Assembly (NCBI RefSeq): GCF_000257645.1
Contig: NZ_AJHJ01000004.1
Location: forward strand, 124,001-188,000
Direction: 5' to 3'
DNA: 64,000 nt
From: Serratia sp. M24T3
Lineage (GTDB): Bacteria; Pseudomonadota; Gammaproteobacteria; Enterobacterales; Enterobacteriaceae
The notes beneath the pieces were generated by a model that had not been told where the DNA came from, searched no databases, and worked only from the letters and a program-made list of their open reading frames with translations. This document shows positions 18,195 through 28,136 of the stretch, piece by piece; within the stretch, counting starts at the first letter, position 1; every line of letters begins with the position of its first letter. Both the position numbers and the translations under genes were made by a program.

Positions 18195-18553
18195 AATGTT
18201 TTTACGTTTTCCGAATAATTTATAGTGACAGTAAAATCAGTAGGTTACCGAAAGTTTATACTGTGCAAGGATGCCATGCCTGGAGGTCGCCATAACGATT
18301 TTCACGCCGGAGGCGGCAAAATCAGGCACATCATGAGTGACAGTATAAACTGTTTAGAGGATAAAAAGTTACAGGCATTACTTGAGAGCGGTTGCGGAGT
18401 GGCTTCAGTCCGGCCACCCTTGATTTTCGGCCGCTTTGTCCTCATGTTAGTTTTAAGCCCTAATGAAGATATTTACCGATTTCTAATCTGTTGCGGCCGT
18501 GTCGAAATAAGTACCGCCCGCTACAGACCCTTAAGGATAACCAGGACTGCCCT
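18195..18553. other. Intergenic region between rlmJ and prlC
   Basis: This 359-base gap between divergent genes contains a heat-shock-type promoter for prlC at 18419-18447 (listed separately) and a short imperfect hairpin (ATTTTCACGCC / GGCGGCAAAAT) at 18298-18322 of unknown role. No coding sequence was recognised. Confidence 0.45.
18419..18447 (+). promoter_or_regulatory. Candidate sigma-32 (heat shock) promoter of prlC
   Basis: CTTGAT, 15 bases, CCTCATGT. The sigma-32 consensus is CTTGAA, 13-17 bases, CCCCATNT; one base differs in each element. It lies about 107 bases upstream of the prlC ATG. In E. coli prlC is known as a heat-shock gene, which supports the reading. Confidence 0.6.
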
Positions 18554-20641
18554 ATGACCCAATCTTCGCAAAACGATTCGTTAGCTAAAAATCCGCTCTT
18601 GGAACAGTTCGATTTACCGCCATTTTCTGCAATTCAGCCGGAACACATCGTTCCTGCCGTTAAGGCCGCGATTGATAAGTGTCGCGCTACCATTGATGAA
18701 GTAGTCGCAAAATCAGGTCCTTATACTTATGAAACGCTTTGCCAGCCGATTGCTGAAAGCGAAGACAAATTTAGCCGTATCTGGTCACCAATTGGCCATT
18801 TGAATTCTGTAAAAAATAGTCCTGAGTTGCGTGCAGCCTATGAGCAATGCCTGCCAATGCTGTCTGAGTTCGCGACCTGGGCAGGTCAAAACGAGGGGCT
18901 TTATCAAGCCTATCGTGACCTGAAAGAGGGTGAACACTTTGCCGGCCTGACCCTGGAACAGAAAAAAGCGGTGGATAACGCGCTGCGTGATTTTGAGTTA
19001 TCAGGCATTGGCCTGAGCGCCGAAAAACAGAAACGTTACGGTGAGATCACCTCTCGTCTTTCTGAATTAGGTTCGACTTATAGCAACAACGTGCTTGATG
19101 CCACCATGGGCTGGAGCAAGCTGATCACTGATGTCGAAGAGCTGAGCGGTTTACCGGAAAGCGCGCTGGCTGCTGCCAAAGCGCTGGCCGAAGCGAAAGA
19201 ACAGGAAGGCTGGTTGCTGACGCTGGATGCACCGAGCTATTTGCCGGTGATGACCTATGCCGACAACGCCGCACTGCGTGAAGAAATGTATCGCGCCTAC
19301 GGCACCCGCGCATCGGATCAGGGCCCAAATGCCGGTAAATGGGACAACAGTGAAGTGATGGCTGAAGAGCTGGCGCTGCGTCATGAGTTGGCACAGCTGC
19401 TGGGCTTTGATTCTTACGCAGATATGTCACTGGCTACCAAAATGGCGGAAAATCCGCAGCAGGTTATTGGTTTCCTGAATGATTTAGCCAAGCGTGCCCG
19501 TCCACAGGGCGAGCAAGAGCTGGCCCAGCTACGCGCCTTTGCCAAAGAAAACTACGGCGTTGATGAGATGAACGCTTGGGATCTGCCTTTCTACGCGGAA
19601 AAACAGAAACAGCATCTGTTCTCAATCAACGACGAGCAGCTGCGCCCTTACTTCCCTGAAAACCGTGCCTTGTCTGGCCTGTTTGAAGTCGTCAAACGCA
19701 TCTATGGCATCACCGCCAAAGAGCGTAAAGACGTTGATACCTGGCATAAAGACGTGCGTTTCTTCGACCTGTTTGACGACAGCGGCGAACTGCGCGGCAG
19801 CTTCTATCTCGACCTTTATGCCCGCGAACACAAGCGCGGCGGGGCGTGGATGAATGACTACATCGGCAGCCTGCGTCGCACCGACGGTAAACTGCAACAT
19901 CCGGTGGCGTACCTGACCTGTAACTTTACTCGCCCGGTTGGCAACAATCCGGCGCTGTTTACTCATAATGAAGTCACCACGCTGTTCCATGAGTTTGGCC
20001 ACGGCCTGCATCATATGCTGACCAAAGTCGAAACCTCGGGTGTTGCCGGGATCAGCGGTGTGCCTTGGGATGCGGTTGAGCTGCCAAGTCAATTTATGGA
20101 AAACTGGTGCTGGGAGCCAGACGCGCTGGCGTTTATTTCCGGTCACTTTGAGACGGGCGAGCCTCTGCCGCAAGAGATGCTCGAGAAAATGCTGGCGGCT
20201 AAAAACTATCAGGCGGCGCTGTTTATTCTGCGTCAGTTGGAGTTTGGCCTGTTTGATTTCCGTATGCACGCCGAATACGATCCCGCCAAAGGCGCTCGTA
20301 TTCTCGAGACTCTCGCCGAGATCAAAAAACAGGTTGCCGTGGTGCCGTCTCCAAGCTGGGGCCGCTTCCCACACGCCTTTAGCCACATCTTTGCTGGTGG
20401 TTATGCGGCAGGTTATTACAGTTATCTGTGGGCCGAAGTATTGTCTGCGGACGCCTATTCACGCTTTGAAGAGGAAGGTATTTTCAATCGCGAAACCGGC
20501 CAATCGTTCCTGGATAACATTTTGACTCGCGGCGGTTCTGAAGAACCGATGGAGTTGTTTAAACGCTTCCGTGGTCGTGAACCACAGCTGGATGCTATGC
20601 TTCGTCATTATGATATTAAAGAGCAGAGCCTCGAAGGATAA
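18554..20641 (+). CDS. prlC: Oligopeptidase A (peptidase M3)
   Basis: PrlC/OpdA is a cytoplasmic zinc oligopeptidase that degrades signal peptides and other short peptides. The 695-residue protein matches E. coli PrlC nearly end to end. The zinc site is HEFGH at 479-483 in TLFHEFGHGLHHM, with the third ligand Glu in the downstream ELPSQFMENW region. The N-terminus is about 15 residues longer than in E. coli. The ATG at 18554 is preceded by AGGA at suitable spacing; an open frame runs 21 codons further upstream without support. It is followed 9 bases later by rsmJ, probably as one operon. Confidence 0.96.
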   Translation: MTQSSQNDSLAKNPLLEQFDLPPFSAIQPEHIVPAVKAAIDKCRATIDEVVAKSGPYTYETLCQPIAESEDKFSRIWSPIGHLNSVKNSPELRAAYEQCLPMLSEFATWAGQNEGLYQAYRDLKEGEHFAGLTLEQKKAVDNALRDFELSGIGLSAEKQKRYGEITSRLSELGSTYSNNVLDATMGWSKLITDVEELSGLPESALAAAKALAEAKEQEGWLLTLDAPSYLPVMTYADNAALREEMYRAYGTRASDQGPNAGKWDNSEVMAEELALRHELAQLLGFDSYADMSLATKMAENPQQVIGFLNDLAKRARPQGEQELAQLRAFAKENYGVDEMNAWDLPFYAEKQKQHLFSINDEQLRPYFPENRALSGLFEVVKRIYGITAKERKDVDTWHKDVRFFDLFDDSGELRGSFYLDLYAREHKRGGAWMNDYIGSLRRTDGKLQHPVAYLTCNFTRPVGNNPALFTHNEVTTLFHEFGHGLHHMLTKVETSGVAGISGVPWDAVELPSQFMENWCWEPDALAFISGHFETGEPLPQEMLEKMLAAKNYQAALFILRQLEFGLFDFRMHAEYDPAKGARILETLAEIKKQVAVVPSPSWGRFPHAFSHIFAGGYAAGYYSYLWAEVLSADAYSRFEEEGIFNRETGQSFLDNILTRGGSEEPMELFKRFRGREPQLDAMLRHYDIKEQSLEG

Positions 20642-20650
20642 CAAACTCCC

Positions 20651-21397
20651 GTGAGTGTGTTTTTAGCATGTGAAGAAGGCGCCGATGCAGGCGCCTTATC
20701 TATTCTGGCCGAGCGCTGGAAGCTGGTTTCAAATCCCGATGCCCTGATGGCTCTGGTATTGACGCCGGAAAGACTCGAATTGCGTAAGCGCGATGAACCC
20801 AGGCTGGGCGCGATATTCGTCGATTTTGTTGGCGGCACCATGGGCCATCGTCGTCGTTTTGGCGGCGGCCGCGGTGAAGCGGTGGCAAAGGCGGTCGGTA
20901 TCAAGGGCAGTTATTTGCCGGATGTAGTCGATGCCACGGCAGGACTGGGGCGCGATGCTTTTGTGCTGGCCGCGCTGGGCTGTCGGGTAAGAATGATTGA
21001 ACGTAATCCGGTGGTTGCGGCTTTGCTTGACGATGGTTTGGCACGAGGTTATCGCGATGCGGAAATCGGCCCCTGGTTACAGGAGCGTATGACACTGCTG
21101 CACGGCTCAAGTCTTACCGCGCTCAGCGAGATTTCACCGCGCCCGCAGGTAGTTTATCTGGACCCGATGTATCCTCACCGGCAGAAAAGTGCGCTGGTGA
21201 AGAAGGAAATGCGAGTGTTTCAAGGGTTGGTAGGGGCTGATGAAGATGCTGACGGGCTGCTCGAACCCGCCCGTCGACTGGCAACCAAACGCATTGTGGT
21301 TAAACGGCCAGACTACGCGCCGCCAATGGCTGATATTCCCGCGCAGGCTGCTGTCACCACTAAAAGCCACCGTTTTGATATCTATACGCCGCTTTAA
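20651..21397 (+). CDS. rsmJ: 16S rRNA (guanine-N2)-methyltransferase RsmJ
   Basis: RsmJ methylates G1516 of 16S rRNA. The 248-residue protein contains [17 protein letters not shown], the SAM-binding motif [16 protein letters not shown] and the catalytic-region motif YLDPMYPHR, all as in E. coli. A GTG at 20651 starts it, 9 bases after prlC. Its 3' end overlaps the convergent MerR-type regulator by 38 bases. Confidence 0.95.
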   Translation: MSVFLACEEGADAGALSILAERWKLVSNPDALMALVLTPERLELRKRDEPRLGAIFVDFVGGTMGHRRRFGGGRGEAVAKAVGIKGSYLPDVVDATAGLGRDAFVLAALGCRVRMIERNPVVAALLDDGLARGYRDAEIGPWLQERMTLLHGSSLTALSEISPRPQVVYLDPMYPHRQKSALVKKEMRVFQGLVGADEDADGLLEPARRLATKRIVVKRPDYAPPMADIPAQAAVTTKSHRFDIYTPL

Positions 21398-22205
21398 GCC
21401 TTGCTGCTTTACCCAATAACATGACGGGCTGGCCCTGTGTCAGCCATGAATCAAATATTTCCTGCTGGCGCGATGTCAGCGGGGTATCTGACCAAATCAG
21501 GTAATGCTCCATTCCAAAAGCCGACAAATTCGGTTCAATGATTTCACAGCGCACAATCTCGACATTCAAGCCTTCACCGGAAAGCCGTAACGATTCCAGC
21601 CACAATTCAAGCGGATCGTCGATTTGCATCGGCAGGAGTAAAACCTGCGCGCGCGCTTTTTTACGTAAAGTGCGCATGATGAAGGTCGCGTACTCCACGA
21701 TAATGCTGTCCAGCATGCCTCTTTGCTGCAACAGCAGCATTTGCTTGCGGGTGGAAAGAAATGCGCGGATCGGGCGCAAAACCTGATTTACCAGACAACC
21801 CAGCGGATATTCGCGGCCAAAACGCCAGATAAGACGCCGCAGCTTAAACCATTCCCCTTCACCGAGGCAGTGTAAAATTTCTGCCTGAAGTGCATGCCAG
21901 CTGCTGTTTTGGCGTAAAACGGTTTCCGAAAATGCACCTTGTGAAACCGGTAGGCTCAGCTGATGGCGGATCTTGGCGATCGGGGTTCCGGCACTGATCT
22001 TTCTTACGATCGCATGCAGTCTGGTGAGATCGCCTTCGCTATACCAGCGAGCTCCCTGTTCATCATGATAGGGTTTTATTAGCCCATAGCGTTGCCAGGT
22101 TCTGAGTGTGACGGGTAGTACTCCGCAAAGTTGGGCGGTAGTTTCAATGTTGTAATGGCGTGGTAAGGGATGGGGATGATTCTTATGAAGTATGTGCGTT
22201 TCCAT
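21360..22205 (-). CDS. MerR-family regulator, MlrA-like
   Basis: This 281-residue protein has a MerR-type winged helix at residues about 18-80 ([39 protein letters not shown]) and a C-terminal region resembling the B12-binding-like half of E. coli MlrA ([37 protein letters not shown]). MlrA activates csgD and curli. Similarity is moderate, so the target is unknown. It occupies the place where E. coli has dtpB. It is convergent with, and overlaps, rsmJ by 38 bases. Confidence 0.75.
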   Translation of the reverse strand: METHILHKNHPHPLPRHYNIETTAQLCGVLPVTLRTWQRYGLIKPYHDEQGARWYSEGDLTRLHAIVRKISAGTPIAKIRHQLSLPVSQGAFSETVLRQNSSWHALQAEILHCLGEGEWFKLRRLIWRFGREYPLGCLVNQVLRPIRAFLSTRKQMLLLQQRGMLDSIIVEYATFIMRTLRKKARAQVLLLPMQIDDPLELWLESLRLSGEGLNVEIVRCEIIEPNLSAFGMEHYLIWSDTPLTSRQQEIFDSWLTQGQPVMLLGKAARLKAAYRYQNGGF

Positions 22206-22346
22206 AGGCTAACAAATTCCATTTGCTCACAAAGGATTCACTAGCTATAAGTCAAATTTATAGGTTTGTATAGCGGGTTTTAAGTTAAGGTAAATTTAAT
22301 GAGTCGAAATTTGAGCTAAATCATTTTATGATGTAATAAGCTGATA

Positions 22347-22374
22347 CGAGGCGGATAAATAGTATCCCGCCTCG
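22347..22374 (-). terminator. Probable uspA terminator
   Basis: CGAGGCGG and CCGCCTCG form a perfect 8-bp stem 17 bases after the uspA stop codon on the minus strand. The T-run is weak. Confidence 0.5.
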
Positions 22375-22390
22375 TTTGAGACCGATGCTT

Positions 22391-22834
22391 TTATTCTGCC
22401 GCTTCTTCAGGATCGCGCAGCGGAACAATTAGCATATCGATATGAACGGTATTAATTAGCTGGCGCGCCGATGACATAAGTTTGCTCCAGAAATCCTGAT
22501 GATGACCACACAGCACTAAGTCGACGTCGTATTGCTTAATGGCGTCCACCAGTACCTGTGCTAAATCACCACTGCCGCTTAACGTTTCGGCGATCGGATA
22601 ACCTGCATTACTTGATAGCTCGCTTAACGCATTGTGAGTCTCTTCGGAAATGCGTTTTTGCATATCACCGAGGTTTACGTCGATCAGCCCGGTATAAAGG
22701 TCTGAATAATTAACATCGACGTGGATAAGAGACACTTTGGCATTGTATGGACGTGCGAGGGAGACTGCTTTCTCTACCAGCACTTTACTCTCTGGGGAAA
22801 GGTCTACCGCAATAAGAATATGTTTATAAGCCAT
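22391..22834 (-). CDS. uspA: Universal stress protein A
   Basis: This 147-residue protein starts [24 protein letters not shown] and matches E. coli UspA (144 residues), an autophosphorylating protein induced by growth arrest. Like E. coli UspA it lacks the full G-2x-G-9x-G-S/T ATP-binding loop of MJ0577-type proteins. It is divergent from uspB with a 452-base gap, the same arrangement as in E. coli. Confidence 0.95.
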   Translation of the reverse strand: MAYKHILIAVDLSPESKVLVEKAVSLARPYNAKVSLIHVDVNYSDLYTGLIDVNLGDMQKRISEETHNALSELSSNAGYPIAETLSGSGDLAQVLVDAIKQYDVDLVLCGHHQDFWSKLMSSARQLINTVHIDMLIVPLRDPEEAAE

Positions 22835-23286
22835 AAGAAACTCCTTCCATAAGTCATTAAACGTTTGTTCGGATTATGTGTGTGCCATCCTGACACTGCC
22901 GCATAAAGTAATCATCACATAAACTATTGTAATCATAACAACAGGCTGAAAACCTTGCATACCTCAAGTATAGCGCTAAAAACACGATCAGAATGTCTTC
23001 ATTAATCAGCATAATGTTTTAAATCACATTGTTTGCAGAGAATTTCATTGAGAAAAATGATTTTTTTGCTCCCCGATTTTTATTTCATTTCCTACACTCA
23101 ATAATAAGCGGGAGTGCAATATTTCGTCTCTTCACGCAAGTGATGCAAACGCTGAGGTGGCTAGCCCGGAAAGGGTCTGGGGGGCGGGCAAACAATTGCC
23201 CTGGGTATCAAGCAAAAAGCAGAGAGTTACGGCGGAAAGCACTCAGCCTGGTTTCGCTGAGTTTGATGCCGCCTTAAGGGGGAACC
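22835..23286. other. uspA-uspB divergent control region
   Basis: This 452-base gap holds the promoters of uspA (ppGpp-responsive in E. coli) and uspB (sigma-S dependent in E. coli). An AT-rich segment at 22900-23050 is the likely promoter area. The uspB ribosome site is AAGGGGGAACC just before its ATG. No RNA gene or clear operator was recognised. Confidence 0.4.
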
Positions 23287-23622
23287 ATGATCAGTCCCAT
23301 TGCGCTATTTTGGGCTTTATGTGTGGTATGTGTTGTGAATATGCTGCGTTACTACTCTTCTCTGCGTGCATTGCTGGTGGTATTACGCGGATGCGATCCG
23401 CTGCTTTATCAATATGTCGACGGCGGAGGATTCTTTACAGCACACGGACAGCCGAGCAAGCAAATACGCCTGGTGCGTTATATTTACGCTCAGCGCTATG
23501 TTGATCACCACGACCCCGAATTTATCCGTCGCTGTGAAAGGGTACGAGGTCAGTTTGTACTCACCACGGGATTATGCGGATTAATTCTGATCAGCATGCT
23601 GGCAATGCTAATTTGGTACTAA
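23287..23622 (+). CDS. uspB: Universal stress protein B
   Basis: This 111-residue integral membrane protein has the same length as E. coli UspB and high identity, including [20 protein letters not shown] (first membrane segment), [18 protein letters not shown] and [15 protein letters not shown], and a second membrane segment at the C-terminus. It is linked to ethanol resistance in stationary phase in E. coli. A strong terminator follows. Confidence 0.95.
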   Translation: MISPIALFWALCVVCVVNMLRYYSSLRALLVVLRGCDPLLYQYVDGGGFFTAHGQPSKQIRLVRYIYAQRYVDHHDPEFIRRCERVRGQFVLTTGLCGLILISMLAMLIWY

Positions 23623-23675
23623 TTTCAGGCGGGATTTTTTGAGAGACATACCAAATTGATTAAATGGAAAAAAAT

Positions 23676-23708
23676 AAGGCGGCGCATTCTCATGCACCGC
23701 CTTTTTTA
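23676..23708 (+). terminator. Rho-independent terminator of uspB
   Basis: AAGGCGG and CCGCCTT flank an inner GCAT/ATGC stem, followed by TTTTTT; it lies about 55 bases after the uspB stop. Confidence 0.88.
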
Positions 23709-23768
23709 CTGCTTTGTTTACACTCTTGCCGCCTTGCGACAACACTGATGGCCGCGTAAAACTTTTAT

Positions 23769-25268
23769 TTAGATCAGTTTAAGTGCCAGCCAGTAAAGCC
23801 CACCGGATAACAAGATTGATACCGGCAGAGTGAGTAACCACGCCAGCGCGATATTCTTGATAGTTTTGCTCTGCACGCCACCGCCATCTACGATCATGGT
23901 TCCTGCGACCGCAGAAGACAGAACGTGGGTGGTAGAAACAGGCATTCCGGTATAGCTAGCGACACCAATCGACACCGCAGCAGTCACCTGAGCAGATAAA
24001 CCCTGCCCATAGGTCATTCCTTTTTTACCAATCTTCTCACCGATGGTGGTCGCAACGCGTTTCCAGCCAATCATGGTTCCCAGCGCCAGCGCCAGCGCTA
24101 CGGCAACGATAATCCAGATAGGCGCATATTCAACGGTTTCCAGCAGGTCGCCGTGTAAGTCGTTGAGGAAATGCTTATCTGCTGGGCTGGTATCGCTCAG
24201 CTTGGCGGTCTTGTCGGCAGTGTCGGCAATACACATCAGCATACGACGCATCTGGCTACGCTGTTCTGGCGCCAGGTCAGCGTAACTTTGCAGGTTAGTC
24301 ATCATCGCCTGAGAGCGAGTAATCGCTTCCATCGCCAGGCTGTCGTTGCAATGGAACTCAACGGTAGCATGGTCGCTGGTGGCAGCTGGAGCAGGCACCA
24401 AAGGTGTCAACGCCACGACTTCCGGCAAAGCCTTGTTGTGTTGCTGATAATACTGTTGCAGGTGCGTCACGGCATCACGAGTACGAGTGATGTCATAACC
24501 GGTGGCATTCATATTAAGTACGAATCCAGCGGGTGCAACGCCTATTAAAACCAGCATAATCAGACCAATGCCTTTCTGACCATCGTTCGCACCGTGGGAG
24601 AAACTTACCCCGATAGCAGAAACGATTAAGCCGATGCGCGTCCAGAATGGCGGCTTTTTCTTGCCGTCTTTCTTCTCGCGTTCAGCCGGAGTCAGGTGCA
24701 TACGCCTGCGCTTTTTGCTTCCACTCCAGTAGCGGCGGAGCAGGAAAATCAAGCTTCCGGCCATAATCATCCCCACCAGTGGCGAGATAATCAGTGACAG
24801 GAAAATGCTAATCATTTTAGGAATGTTTAGGGCATCAATAACTGAACTGTGAGTCAAAAGCGCGTTGGTCAGACCTACGCCGATAATGGCTCCGATGAGC
24901 GTGTGAGAGCTGGACGCCGGAAGGCCGAAATACCAGGTTCCAAGGTTCCAGATAATCGCCGCCAACAGCATTGAAAATACCATGGCGAGACCATGCGCGG
25001 ACCCCACGTTCAATAGCAAATCAGTAGGCAGCAGGTGAACGATGGAATAAGCCACGCTCAAGCCGCCAAGCATGACGCCAAAGAAGTTGAATGCGCCAGC
25101 CATCAAAACGGCAAGTTGAGAACGCATGGCGCGCGTATAAATTACAGTCGCCACTGCGTTGGCCGTGTCGTGGAAGCCGTTAATGGCTTCGTAAAACAGA
25201 ACAAACAGTAACGCGAGTATCAATAACAGGCCGGTATGGAAATCCAACCCGGCGAATAAATGCAGCAT
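23769..25268 (-). CDS. pitA: Low-affinity inorganic phosphate transporter PitA
   Basis: PitA exchanges metal-phosphate complexes with protons across the inner membrane. The 499-residue length equals that of E. coli PitA. Both PiT signature repeats are present: [18 protein letters not shown] near the N-terminus and [17 protein letters not shown] in the middle, plus [12 protein letters not shown] and [14 protein letters not shown]. The start is the ATG at 25268 (MLHLFAGLD, as in E. coli); the open frame continues 40 codons upstream without similarity. It lies between uspB and yhiN as in E. coli. Confidence 0.95.
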   Translation of the reverse strand: MLHLFAGLDFHTGLLLILALLFVLFYEAINGFHDTANAVATVIYTRAMRSQLAVLMAGAFNFFGVMLGGLSVAYSIVHLLPTDLLLNVGSAHGLAMVFSMLLAAIIWNLGTWYFGLPASSSHTLIGAIIGVGLTNALLTHSSVIDALNIPKMISIFLSLIISPLVGMIMAGSLIFLLRRYWSGSKKRRRMHLTPAEREKKDGKKKPPFWTRIGLIVSAIGVSFSHGANDGQKGIGLIMLVLIGVAPAGFVLNMNATGYDITRTRDAVTHLQQYYQQHNKALPEVVALTPLVPAPAATSDHATVEFHCNDSLAMEAITRSQAMMTNLQSYADLAPEQRSQMRRMLMCIADTADKTAKLSDTSPADKHFLNDLHGDLLETVEYAPIWIIVAVALALALGTMIGWKRVATTIGEKIGKKGMTYGQGLSAQVTAAVSIGVASYTGMPVSTTHVLSSAVAGTMIVDGGGVQSKTIKNIALAWLLTLPVSILLSGGLYWLALKLI

Positions 25269-25587
25269 AATTGTTACGCCAGTTTGTGGACATGAACGCC
25301 GCGCATTATCTGCGAGAACAGGGGGGGTGGAAAAGGAAAATATGACATTTTTTTGACTAAACCTAGACGCAGAATCAATGATATGCAAAGAGCTTGTGAA
25401 AAAACAGTTGATTTAGAAGGATTTTTTACCAAGAAATATTTTCTTACAGGCCAAGAATAATCTTAGGTCTTCTGGATTATCGACGCGTCACAGCTTACAA
25501 TCTGCCGCGCAATAAGCTGAGTTGAACGCTTTTTGCCCACTGCCAGAGATTTTTTTTACCCCGTATGCGCTATTCAGAGAGGTTTTT

Positions 25588-26790
25588 GTGGAACAGTACG
25601 ATGTTGTAGTCATTGGTGCCGGTGCGGCAGGAATGTTTTGCGCAGCACAAGCGGGCCAGGGTGGCTGCAAAGTATTGTTGCTGGATAATGGCAAAAAGCT
25701 GGGACGCAAGATCCTGATGTCCGGCGGCGGTCGTTGTAATTTCACTAACCTCTATACCGAACCTGCGGCTTACCTGTCTGAAAATCCGCATTTCTGTAAA
25801 TCCGCACTGGCGCGTTACACCCAGTGGGATTTCATTGATCTGGTCAATCGTTACGGCATTGCCTGGCATGAAAAAACGCTGGGCCAGCTATTTTGCGACG
25901 ACTCGGCCCAACAGATCGTGGCCCTGCTTGAGCAGGAATGCCAGAAAGGTAAGGTGACTTTTCGCCTGCGTAGTGAGATTAGCTCAGTGGACAAGGTTGA
26001 GTCCGGCTTTGCGCTGACAGTGAATGGTCAACAAGTAAGCACTCGCTCACTTGTTGTAGCCAGCGGTGGACTTTCCATGCCGGGATTAGGGGCTTCACCT
26101 TTTGGCTATCGACTGGCTGAGCAATTCGGGCTTAAAGTTCTGCCAACTCGCGCCGGTCTGGTGCCATTTACTCTGCACAAGCCGTTGCTAGAGCATCTGC
26201 AGACGCTTTCCGGCGTTTCGGTGCCTGCTGTAATGACAGCGCAGGACGGCACAGTATTCCGTGAAAATATCCTCTTCACCCATCGAGGGCTGTCCGGGCC
26301 AGCCGTTTTGCAGCTATCAAGTTACTGGCAACCTGGCGAGTTTGTGAGCGTTAACTTACTTCCTACGCTAGATTTGGCGGACTTCCTGAATCAACAACGT
26401 CAGGAGCATCCTAATCAGAGCCTGAAAAATACTCTTTCGTTGCATTTGCCTAAACGGCTGGTGGAATGTCTGCAAACGCTGGATCAAATCCCTGACGTCA
26501 CACTGAAGCAGCTTAATCTGCCACAGCAGGCAGCTTTGATTGAGCAATTGCAGAACTGGCAGGTGCAGCCAAACGGGACCGAAGGCTACCGTACCGCCGA
26601 AGTCACTATGGGCGGCGTCGACACCCGCGCGCTATCGTCGAAAACCATGGCGGCCAACGGCGTGCCCGGATTGTACTTTATCGGCGAAGTCGTCGACGTC
26701 ACTGGCTGGCTCGGCGGCTATAACTTCCAATGGGCCTGGAGCTCAGCCTGGGCCTGTGCACAGGATTTAGTAAAGGTATTTGGAGAATAG
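25588..26790 (+). CDS. yhiN: FAD-binding oxidoreductase YhiN (HI0933 family)
   Basis: This 400-residue flavoprotein matches E. coli YhiN in length and sequence. The FAD-binding motif is VVVIGAGAAGMFCAAQAGQG, followed by MSGGGRCNFTN, both family hallmarks, and GYRTAEVTMGGVDTRALSS near the end. The reaction is unknown. The GTG at 25588 with AGAGAGG upstream matches the family start; an in-frame ATG 22 codons earlier is not supported. Confidence 0.93.
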   Translation: MEQYDVVVIGAGAAGMFCAAQAGQGGCKVLLLDNGKKLGRKILMSGGGRCNFTNLYTEPAAYLSENPHFCKSALARYTQWDFIDLVNRYGIAWHEKTLGQLFCDDSAQQIVALLEQECQKGKVTFRLRSEISSVDKVESGFALTVNGQQVSTRSLVVASGGLSMPGLGASPFGYRLAEQFGLKVLPTRAGLVPFTLHKPLLEHLQTLSGVSVPAVMTAQDGTVFRENILFTHRGLSGPAVLQLSSYWQPGEFVSVNLLPTLDLADFLNQQRQEHPNQSLKNTLSLHLPKRLVECLQTLDQIPDVTLKQLNLPQQAALIEQLQNWQVQPNGTEGYRTAEVTMGGVDTRALSSKTMAANGVPGLYFIGEVVDVTGWLGGYNFQWAWSSAWACAQDLVKVFGE

Positions 26791-26826
26791 TTGAGAGCCG
26801 ATCAAATACTCACCAGGCTCTCAAGG

Positions 26827-26895
26827 GGAATGACGAATTGCTTATGCAAATTCCTAATCGTCGTAAAAGTTATATTGCTGTTGCTTCGTCATTCC
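26827..26895. repeat. Inverted repeats in the yhiN to SorC-regulator gap
   Basis: GGAATGACGAA (26827-26837) and TTCGTCATTCC (26885-26895) are an 11-bp inverted repeat around 47 bases. Just before it, TTGAGAGCC / GGCTCTCAA (26791-26824) forms a 9-bp stem immediately after the yhiN stop codon. Neither is followed by a U-run. Their role is unknown; transcription termination between convergent genes is the simplest guess. Confidence 0.45.
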
Positions 26896-26969
26896 AGGCT
26901 TTAAAAGATTGTTCTGCATCAGACTGATTATTCCAGCAAGCTTTCAAGACTACGATGGATACCGGCAAT

Positions 26970-27902
26970 TTAATTTATTGGCAACCGGTCAAGAATGGCC
27001 TGTGCGGTATTTACATCAGTGACCAGAGAATTAATCATCCCCGAACGTACCGCGCCAATAATTCCAGCCGCTTTCTCCGGCGTTGCCGCCACGCCGATGG
27101 TCAGCGGCGTGCGGAGCAGCTGTTCAACAGAGGCGGCAATCATGCTTTCTTCTCCTTGCCAATGCAGAATTTCGCCTGACTCAGTGATGTAATGGCGTAA
27201 TACGTCGCCGTTGGCGTGGCTCAGCGCCTGCTCACTCGGCGTTGCGGTGCTGCTTTCGCTAGGTCTTGGCTCGTGAGTCAGGCCGATGCCGACAATCGCC
27301 ACATCCAGCCTGTCCCAAAGAGAAATAATTTCCTGCACGCTTGGGTCACGCAAGAAAGCTTCGCGCAGCTCTGGGGATGAAATATAAGGCGCGTGGAGAA
27401 AATAAGGCGTGCCTTCCATTTGTTCGGCCGCGCGACGGACAAACTCGGTAATCTGAAAATGTGGTGCAGCCTGCTGCATGCCGCCGTTCAACGCGACGGT
27501 CAACACACCCGGTAAACGCGGTAGCCCAGCCAACGTCACTTCCCTCACTGCACGTCCCCAGCCAATGCCCAGCACTGACCCGGCGCTCAGCCCTGCCTGT
27601 GAAAGCAGCGAGGCCAGCGGAGTACGCAAAGAATCCAGAACATTGTTCGGCGGAGCATCAACCACGTAGGCGTGCTTCAACCCCAGACGCTGCACCAGAT
27701 CGGCAGTCATGTTTTCCGGAGAAGCTAAACCTATGACTTCTATACGAACTATGCCTGCCGCCCGCGCTTTGTTAAGCAAACGGGAAATGGTCGCCGTTGA
27801 GACATCCAGCTTGCGGGCGATCTCGACCTGCGACATGTCTGACTCGTAATGCAGCTTCGCCACCATGTGCATTAATGTGCGCGTTGCTGCAATATCTTGC
27901 AA
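26970..27902 (-). CDS. SorC/DeoR-type sugar-responsive regulator (LsrR-like)
   Basis: This 310-residue protein has an N-terminal helix-turn-helix (YESDMSQVEIARKLDVSTATISRLLNKAR) and a SorC-type sugar-phosphate-binding domain with SVLGIGWGRAVREVT, VAIVGIGLTHEP and the C-terminal LLRTPLTIGVAATPEKAAGIIGAVRSG pattern. Regulators of this family respond to phosphorylated sugars and control adjacent operons. It is divergent from the aldolase-kinase-PTS operon and is its likely regulator. Confidence 0.88.
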   Translation of the reverse strand: MQDIAATRTLMHMVAKLHYESDMSQVEIARKLDVSTATISRLLNKARAAGIVRIEVIGLASPENMTADLVQRLGLKHAYVVDAPPNNVLDSLRTPLASLLSQAGLSAGSVLGIGWGRAVREVTLAGLPRLPGVLTVALNGGMQQAAPHFQITEFVRRAAEQMEGTPYFLHAPYISSPELREAFLRDPSVQEIISLWDRLDVAIVGIGLTHEPRPSESSTATPSEQALSHANGDVLRHYITESGEILHWQGEESMIAASVEQLLRTPLTIGVAATPEKAAGIIGAVRSGMINSLVTDVNTAQAILDRLPIN

Positions 27903-28136
27903 AATTGGCTCTTTCAGCTTGAAATTCCTTTCAGTAATGAATTACACTCAAAGCGTTGGTTGAGGAATTATTGCTCAATAGCCGTGATAAAGCAATGTTC
28001 ACCAAGGGCGTTAAACCCTTTAAAACCGGCATTGTTCAAGTTTTTCGACCTCTCTGAATCCTCAGGGAAACGACAGAGCGTCCAGTGTAATCGAGATTTT
28101 TTAATCTGTAATAAATTTCACGCAAAGGAGAGTTCC
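27903..28136. promoter_or_regulatory. Divergent control region of the PTS operon
   Basis: This 234-base region separates the regulator from the aldolase gene. It contains the inverted repeat TTGAG-N9-CTCAA at 27960-27978, a candidate operator for the SorC-type protein, and the strong ribosome site AAAGGAGAG before the aldolase ATG. The operator assignment is inference. Confidence 0.4.

Noticed and set aside
19622-20386. A 254-codon open frame opposite prlC.
   Set aside because: Shadow of the conserved peptidase gene; no ribosome site.
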